Shown: positions 7,212 to 11,595 of the stretch, piece after piece
How positions within the stretch are numbered: position 1 is the first letter of the stretch
Layout of the letters: the number at the start of each line of letters is the position of its first letter
Source: Akkermansiaceae bacterium
GTDB lineage: Bacteria; Verrucomicrobiota; Verrucomicrobiia; Verrucomicrobiales; Akkermansiaceae
Direction of reading: 5' to 3'
NCBI GenBank assembly: GCA_011524615.1
Contig: WTJZ01000085.1
Span: 1-11,595 of the forward strand
Length of the DNA stretch: 11,595 nt
Translations under genes and position numbers: made by a program
The notes under the pieces: generated by a model
What the model saw: only the letters and a program-made list of their open reading frames with translations
What the model was told of the DNA's origin: nothing
Databases searched by the model: none

Positions 7212-7236
7212 GCGAATATGAGCCCCATAATAACAG

Positions 7237-7270
7237 AAAAAGGAGCACCTCAACGAGATGCTCCTTTTTT
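7237..7270 (-). terminator. Rho-independent terminator of rplS, structurally bidirectional
   Basis: AAAAAGGAGCA (7237-7247) pairs with TGCTCCTTTTT (7259-7269). Inside it, CTC (7249-7251) pairs with GAG (7255-7257) across a single C-A mismatch, leaving a three-base loop. Both strands end in a run of T, so it could stop transcription either way. The only gene running into it is rplS, whose stop codon is 20 bases upstream. Confidence 0.9.
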
Positions 7271-7289
7271 CCTGTATTGAATTATGACC

Positions 7290-7640
7290 TTACTTCTTGT
7301 CAGCTGGCTTTACAAGAAGAGCACGCTTACCAACACGCTCACGAAGGTAATTAAGCTTAGCACGACGTACTTTACCGCGTGATACAACTTCTACTTTCTC
7401 GATACGTGGTGAGTGGAATGCGAATACACGCTCAACACCTTCACCGTATGAAATCTTACGTACTGTGAATGACTGGTTTACTGAACCACCGCTCATTCCG
7501 ATAATAAGACCTGCGAAAATCTGAACACGCTCCTTGTTACCCTCACGTACGAGTGTATGAACTTTAACAGAATCACCTACGTTAAAATCTACTGGTGCTT
7601 CCTTGAGTTGTTCTGATTCAATTTTATCAATGATGTTCAT
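7290..7640 (-). CDS. rplS: 50S ribosomal protein L19
   Basis: The 116-residue protein is a clear bacterial L19, found at the 30S-50S interface. It starts MNIIDKIESEQLKEAPVDFN and carries VGDSVKVHTLVREGNKERVQ, FTVRKISYGEGVERVFAFHS, and the basic end GKVRRAKLNYLRERVGKRA. The reading frame is open further upstream, but family length and the conserved N-terminus fix the start at the ATG at 7640. No Shine-Dalgarno precedes it (AACCTTCAGAATT). A 32-codon reading frame at 7725-7627 overlaps its start. L19 usually lies after rpsP, rimM and trmD; none of these is adjacent here, so it is a single-gene unit between an ABC transporter and an envelope protein. Codon choice, rich in T- and A-ending codons, differs from the transporter and hypothetical genes, as expected for high expression. 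Confidence 0.98.
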   Translation of the reverse strand: MNIIDKIESEQLKEAPVDFNVGDSVKVHTLVREGNKERVQIFAGLIIGMSGGSVNQSFTVRKISYGEGVERVFAFHSPRIEKVEVVSRGKVRRAKLNYLRERVGKRALLVKPADKK

Positions 7641-7725
7641 AATTCTGAAGGTTAGTTTGTAAGGGGGGTAAATCCTTATTGAATACTCGGCAACATTGCA
7701 ACAAAAAAACACCTTCTTTTTTCAT
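7627..7725 (-). other. Possible 32-codon upstream reading frame overlapping the rplS start
   Basis: A short frame beginning MKKEGVFLLQCCRVF starts with ATG at 7725, with GAGAG a few bases before it that could act as a weak ribosome site. It ends with TGA 14 bases inside rplS in another frame. Since rplS has no Shine-Dalgarno of its own, coupling through this frame is conceivable. It could equally be chance; there is no homology evidence. Confidence 0.22.
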
Positions 7726-7794
7726 CTTCTCTCGTATTACGTCTTGAGCACCCGCTCTGCGACACTAAATCAGCCATTAACCGGAGAGAACGTT

Positions 7795-7821
7795 CCCTCT
7801 CTCGTATCCGACAAGAGAGGG
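7795..7821 (-). terminator. Hairpin without T-tract after the ABC ATPase gene
   Basis: An 8-bp perfect stem (7795-7802 with 7814-7821, CCCTCTCT against AGAGAGGG, 11-base loop) sits 16 bases past the stop of the ATPase gene. No T-run follows, so it may protect the 3' end or act as a weak or Rho-assisted terminator. Its leftward arm could instead pair with CTCTC at 7784-7788, giving a competing 5-bp hairpin. The rest of the 196-bp gap to rplS holds only weak promoter-like boxes, for example TTGCAA then TAAGGA at 17 bp. Confidence 0.4.
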
Positions 7822-7836
7822 TACGGTAAGTTCTGC

Positions 7837-8814
7837 TTACTGCACACACTCGGGGCAGTTCTCTACCCAATGGTCCTGTGCGATGCGCCCAAAGACCGGA
7901 CGCGTCTTCACCTCTACGCCCGTCTTTCCGAGACGTTGACAGTATCGACAACCGATGACGAACTCGCTCAACGACGCCACTTGGCCCGGAATCGTCGGCA
8001 GCGCAGTCTTAGGTGCGTCAGAGAGAGTTGGTAACGAGGCCAGAAGCCCCTTGGTATATGCATGGCGCGGAGAGTTAAAGATGAGATCCACCGGAGCACT
8101 CTCGACCACGCGACCTCCATACATCACGATGACATCATCACAGGTCTCCGCCACGACTCCTAGGTCGTGCGTGATCATGATGATCGCCATTCCGTACTCC
8201 TCTTGGAGCTCTTCTAAGAGATTTAGGATCTGAGCTTGCACCGTCACGTCTAGCGCCGTCGTAGGCTCGTCCGCGATGAGGAGCTTAGGCTTACAGGAGA
8301 TCGCCATCGCGATCATGACTCGTTGCCTCATCCCTCCCGAGAGTTGGTGTGGGTAATCATTGATCCGTACCTCAGGTGCAGGAATCCCCACGCGCTTGAG
8401 CAGGCGGACAGACTCCTCCAGAGCCTCCTGCTTCGTCATCTCAGGATTATGCCTGATCAGCCCCTCGATCATTTGCTTACCGATCCTCATCACTGGGTTC
8501 AGAGCCGTCATAGGCTCTTGGAAGATCACGCCGATCTCTCCCCCTCGGATACTATGGAGACTCTTCTCATCCATCCCTCTGAGCTGATGCCCCTCGAAGT
8601 GGACATCCCCACCGAGGACCTTGCCCGCAGGCTTAGGCAGGAGATCAATCAGTGACATCGCGGTCACGGACTTACCACAGCCTGATTCACCTACGATCCC
8701 AAGTGTTTCCCCCCGTCTCACGGTGAAGGACACCTTATCTACCGCTCGGAGCCAACCATCTGGAGTCTGGAACCCCGCGACCAATTCATTTACTTCTAGT
8801 AACGGGGTACTCAT
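7837..8814 (-). CDS. Peptide ABC transporter ATP-binding protein, OppD/DppD type
   Basis: The 325-residue ATPase powers peptide import at the cytoplasmic face of the inner membrane. All motifs are intact: Walker A GESGCGKSV (42-50), Q-loop Gln99, signature LSGGMRQR (158-165), Walker B LLIADE (178-183) and H-loop His216. DYPHQLSGGMRQRVMIAMAI and ADEPTTALDVTVQAQIL mark the OppD/DppD branch. The C-terminal oligopeptide-transporter region is unusual: GCRYCQRLGK (Cys289, Cys292) and ENCPEC (Cys320, Cys323) form two CxxC pairs, where most OppD proteins have a different four-cysteine spacing. A metal or Fe-S site is likely by family analogy. The start is firm: ATGA overlaps the stop of the binding-protein gene, and GGAG lies 7 bases upstream. 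No OppF follows. Confidence 0.95.
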   Translation of the reverse strand: MSTPLLEVNELVAGFQTPDGWLRAVDKVSFTVRRGETLGIVGESGCGKSVTAMSLIDLLPKPAGKVLGGDVHFEGHQLRGMDEKSLHSIRGGEIGVIFQEPMTALNPVMRIGKQMIEGLIRHNPEMTKQEALEESVRLLKRVGIPAPEVRINDYPHQLSGGMRQRVMIAMAISCKPKLLIADEPTTALDVTVQAQILNLLEELQEEYGMAIIMITHDLGVVAETCDDVIVMYGGRVVESAPVDLIFNSPRHAYTKGLLASLPTLSDAPKTALPTIPGQVASLSEFVIGCRYCQRLGKTGVEVKTRPVFGRIAQDHWVENCPECVQ

Positions 8815-10850
8815 TGTGCCTCTCCTTTCTTCGTTCGGTATTGATCATAGATATTCACTTTCTCAGGGAAGGTGAGCCCCTTCCGTTTTGCCTCTAGGGT
8901 CTCCTCCTTCACGTCCTCATCGATCCAGTGGACGTGTAACTCCGTCGGGAGGTCTAGTAAGGGAACGTTAAACTGGATATCCTCCGTATGTGGCCACTTC
9001 AGCCAACGCCAATACGCATAGCGGTAGAAGTCGACCGCATAAGATGGGATGAAGATCGCCTCATCATGTAATAACTGCTGCAGCTCCATCGCGACCTCCT
9101 TCACCTCTTCCACCGTCGTCGCCTGACGTGAGGCCACACAGAGCTCATCCATGCGGTCGCCCGCATAGCAGGTAATGTTATTGGCATACGTCTTAGGGTT
9201 CCCCTCCGCATCATAGGCATTGCTCGAGTGGAAGTGCTGGTACGCTCGCGGGAATGGAGGACTCGTCGACCACGCCATGAAGGCCATCTCATGTTGCTTC
9301 TCCATCACGGACTTAAAGAAGACACTACCATCCTGCGCATCCAGTTGTAGATTCAGCCCCACCTTCTTCGCCTCCTCCTTCAGGATCTTGAGCATCTTGG
9401 TGTAATACGGGTTACTGGAGTAAGAGAGGCTGACCTTCAGTTCCTGGCCTTCTGCATTGACCAGATACCCCTTCTCATTCTCCTCCACATAGCCCGCCTT
9501 AGCGAAGTGCTCGCGCGCGGTAGAGATGGAGTACATTCGAGGGCTAATCGCACTATTGGTGAACTCCCCATACCCTTGGAAGAACTGCTGGAGACGAGAA
9601 TAGTCCCCCCGATGGATTACATTGATCACCTTCTCCCAGTTCATCGAGTAGTGCAGACCTAGTCGCATATCGAGATCCTTCAGCTTAGGCTTACTCAGGT
9701 TCAGGTAGAACCCTCTCGGCGCCTGCACATATTGGTGGTAGAAGACCGTCTTCTCGATGTACCCCTTGAACACAGGGGCTACCTCCGTCTTCTCATAATA
9801 GTACTCTGGGATCGTCACATGATAGGAATCGATCTTCCCTACCTTAAAGAGCTCGAACTCCTTAGAGTCATCCCTGATGACGGTATAATTAATGAAGTCA
9901 GGATTGAATCGGTAACGGAGGAACTTCTTATCATCACCCCACCACTCCTTCACGCGAGTCTGTCTGATCGAGACTCCTTTGACAAAGTCGCCCGGCTGAA
10001 TGTGATACGCCCCTGTCGTCGGCACAGGACGCCACTGGTAACGCTCCTCAAAGTCAGGCCCATACTCACGATAGAACTCCTCCGGTGACGGATTGAGACT
10101 CGCAAAGCTCGGCAACAGAGGCTTCGACTCAGGCAAGGTCACCGCGAGGAAGCGATCGCCCAGTAGCTTGATCTGCGCGATCTGCTCTCTCATGTACTGC
10201 TTAGCGTACGGCGCATTCACGTAATCGGAGACATTGACGAAGACATCACGGTGAAAGTCCTCGATCGTGAGCGCTGTCCCGTCCGAGTAGCGAATGCCCT
10301 CATGCAGCTCGAAGTACACCGTCTTCTTATTCTCATCGACCGCCCATCTCTTGGCGAGCCCAGGCATCACCTTCCCTGTCACAGGGTGCAGCCCTACCAA
10401 TCCCACCCCGATCTCATCCGAGATATAGGAACGGAACCCACCATTCGATCCTGAGCCAAAGATTCTAAAGGTCGCAGGAAAGGCATTAATACGACGGTTA
10501 AAGACGCCGCCTCGCTTGGCCTGCGGGTCTGCGAACTCAGGTTGATCGAGCCCGTCTTCCCAGACGAGTCCTTGTGGAATGTCTTCCCAGTCTCCTACCG
10601 CGAGGTAATCCCCCACCGATTGCCTGAACCGTAGCTTATCGAGGGCGCGCTGGAGATCTGCCTGCTGTGACTCGTTCGCATTCGCCAGCGCAGCCTCCGT
10701 ACTCTCCACCTCACTGGCTAACCAGTTCTTAATGTACGCATTATAGACGGGGATGAACTCGTCTAATGTCATCGCCCCATGTGCAACTCGACTCTGTCTC
10801 TGGCAGGCACTCAGCCCTAGTGCCACTAGTAATAGTATGAATAATCGCAT
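8811..10850 (-). CDS. Extracellular solute-binding lipoprotein (SBP family 5, YejA-like)
   Basis: The 679-residue peptide-binding protein starts MRLFILLLVALGLSACQRQ with lipobox LSAC, Cys16 being the lipidated residue; the signal shows it is anchored in the membrane facing the periplasm. The frame is open upstream to 10883, but that would lie inside the permease gene and spoil the signal, so 10850 is chosen. After a charged helical insert of about 70 residues comes the SBP_bac_5 domain. AKRGGVFNRRINAFPATFR, GSNGGFRSYISDEIG, PGLAKRWAVDENKKTVYFEL and IRYSDGTALTIEDF match the YejA/MppA-like branch that binds oligopeptides and, in E. coli, microcin C. The C-terminal lobe contains KEEAKKVGLNLQLDAQDGSV and FHSSNAYDAEGNPKTYANN. 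It begins one base after the permease stop (TAAGATG) and overlaps the ATPase start. Confidence 0.94.
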   Translation of the reverse strand: MRLFILLLVALGLSACQRQSRVAHGAMTLDEFIPVYNAYIKNWLASEVESTEAALANANESQQADLQRALDKLRFRQSVGDYLAVGDWEDIPQGLVWEDGLDQPEFADPQAKRGGVFNRRINAFPATFRIFGSGSNGGFRSYISDEIGVGLVGLHPVTGKVMPGLAKRWAVDENKKTVYFELHEGIRYSDGTALTIEDFHRDVFVNVSDYVNAPYAKQYMREQIAQIKLLGDRFLAVTLPESKPLLPSFASLNPSPEEFYREYGPDFEERYQWRPVPTTGAYHIQPGDFVKGVSIRQTRVKEWWGDDKKFLRYRFNPDFINYTVIRDDSKEFELFKVGKIDSYHVTIPEYYYEKTEVAPVFKGYIEKTVFYHQYVQAPRGFYLNLSKPKLKDLDMRLGLHYSMNWEKVINVIHRGDYSRLQQFFQGYGEFTNSAISPRMYSISTAREHFAKAGYVEENEKGYLVNAEGQELKVSLSYSSNPYYTKMLKILKEEAKKVGLNLQLDAQDGSVFFKSVMEKQHEMAFMAWSTSPPFPRAYQHFHSSNAYDAEGNPKTYANNITCYAGDRMDELCVASRQATTVEEVKEVAMELQQLLHDEAIFIPSYAVDFYRYAYWRWLKWPHTEDIQFNVPLLDLPTELHVHWIDEDVKEETLEAKRKGLTFPEKVNIYDQYRTKKGEAQ

Positions 10851-10851
10851 C

Positions 10852-11595
10852 TTATCGATATGTCGTAAATCTTCGAGGATCATAGGCCTCTCGAACAGCC
10901 TCTCCTATAAAGGTGATCAAGGTCAGTACCGCCACCAGCGCCACGAACGCCGAGCTCACTAACCACGGAGATGAGAGATTACTCAGCCCGTCATTCAACA
11001 GCTTACCCCACGCCGCATAGCGGGGCGGTAGTCCGAACCCCAGGTAATCTAAGGACGTAATCGCAGAGACCACCCCTGAGACCGCAAACGGGATAATCGT
11101 CACCAAGATCGAGAGTGTGTTCGGCAACACGTGGCGGAGCAAGATACGAGGCGTGCTCGCCCCCAGTACCCGTGCCGAGGCCACATAGTCTCGGGCCTTC
11201 TCCCGATACGCGGCCGTCCTCATCAGGTACGTCTTCCCCATCCAGCCAAAGCAGATCAGAATAAATAGAATCATGCCTAAGCCCTTAAACTCCAGAGGAA
11301 TCACACTCGAGATGATAGTCAGGACGAAGATAAATGGGATCGCCTCCAGCGCCTCGATCAATCTCTGCATCACCAGATCGAACCAGCCCCCAAAGTATCC
11401 CATCATTAATCCGATTGTTACCCCGATCAGGTAGACAAAGGGGATGTAGAAGAGCGCCGCCTGGATATTCACCTGCAGACCGCCATAGAGATAGGCCAGT
11501 ACATCATTACCACTAGAGTCCGTCCCGAGCCAATGCGTCTTGCTCGGTGGTGCTGGGTGATAGTGGATCACCTGCAGCGACTTCTCGGTCAGCGA
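10852..11595 (-). CDS. Peptide ABC transporter permease, OppC/YejE type (N-terminus cut by window edge)
   Basis: This is the inner-membrane permease subunit. The frame is open to the right edge (SLTEKSLQVIHYHPAPPSKT before HWLGTDSSGNDVLA), so the true start lies outside. A GTG at 11571 is only an internal in-frame codon. HWLGTDSSGNDVLAYLYGG is the periplasmic segment that precedes the second helix in OppC/YejE. Five hydrophobic helices follow. The EAA loop that docks on the ATPase reads DYVASARVLGASTPRILLRH then VLPN. The C-terminal pore segment YLGFGLPPRYAAWGKLLNDG and the end EAVREAYDPRRF are typical of OppC. Its stop is one base before the lipoprotein start, indicating one operon, presumably with an OppB/YejB permease upstream outside the window. 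Confidence 0.96.
   Translation of the reverse strand, partial: SLTEKSLQVIHYHPAPPSKTHWLGTDSSGNDVLAYLYGGLQVNIQAALFYIPFVYLIGVTIGLMMGYFGGWFDLVMQRLIEALEAIPFIFVLTIISSVIPLEFKGLGMILFILICFGWMGKTYLMRTAAYREKARDYVASARVLGASTPRILLRHVLPNTLSILVTIIPFAVSGVVSAITSLDYLGFGLPPRYAAWGKLLNDGLSNLSSPWLVSSAFVALVAVLTLITFIGEAVREAYDPRRFTTYR

Noticed and set aside
7641..7712. Longer L19 with 24 extra N-terminal residues
   Set aside because: The extension (starting from a GTG) has no L19 similarity; the family N-terminus matches the ATG at 7640.
10851..10883. Earlier start for the binding lipoprotein
   Set aside because: It would lie inside the permease gene and place charged residues before the lipoprotein signal.
1..11595. 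Search for CRISPR array, tRNA, insertion sequence, toxin-antitoxin or phage defence cassette
   Set aside because: No regularly spaced direct repeats, cloverleaf signatures, transposase motifs or recognisable defence domains were seen on either strand.

Overview
The window reads as an ordinary chromosomal stretch of a Gram-negative bacterium. I see no tRNA, rRNA, CRISPR array, insertion sequence or phage gene. A lipoprotein signal, periplasmic binding protein and inner-membrane permease indicate a cell with a periplasm. Several features, namely the YejA-like binding protein, the 'SSSTSSGGAVSGSG' variant in PurA and a CGAAA-type intergenic repeat, remind me of Verrucomicrobiota (Opitutae-like). 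That placement is an impression from recall, not a demonstrated assignment. Several genes (purA, the DUF2868 gene, rplS) lack a visible Shine-Dalgarno sequence, whereas the ABC ATPase gene has a clear GGAG.

Layout from left to right. (1) purA (adenylosuccinate synthetase) on the minus strand, cut by the left edge only a few codons before its end. (2) A 161-bp divergent intergenic region carrying a perfect 10-bp inverted repeat. (3) Two abutting plus-strand genes of unknown function (1433-3409): a single-pass membrane protein and an exported protein that vaguely resembles a degenerate gluzincin (peptidase-MA-like) fold. (4) A short convergent gap with CGAAA repeats. (5) A minus-strand, translationally coupled pair (6437 to 3592): a four-helix DUF2868 membrane protein followed by an Era/YfjP-like GTPase with a C-terminal DUF3482 glycine-zipper region. 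(6) A strong intrinsic terminator, then a DUF1439/YceB-like membrane-anchored protein. (7) A long hairpin terminator, then rplS (ribosomal protein L19), which here stands apart from its usual rpsP-rimM-trmD partners. (8) The 3' end of a peptide ABC-transporter operon transcribed leftwards: OppC/YejE-type permease (cut by the right edge), YejA-like solute-binding lipoprotein, OppD-type ATPase.

Functionally, the right third is a peptide importer. Its three visible genes are joined by a 1-nt gap and a 4-nt overlap, and only one nucleotide-binding subunit is visible. The middle pair is probably a membrane GTPase module in which the DUF2868 protein is the obligate partner of the GTPase; its physiological role is unknown. 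That pair, together with the uncharacterised exported pair at 1433-3409, is the part of the window most likely to hold undescribed biology. The rest is housekeeping.
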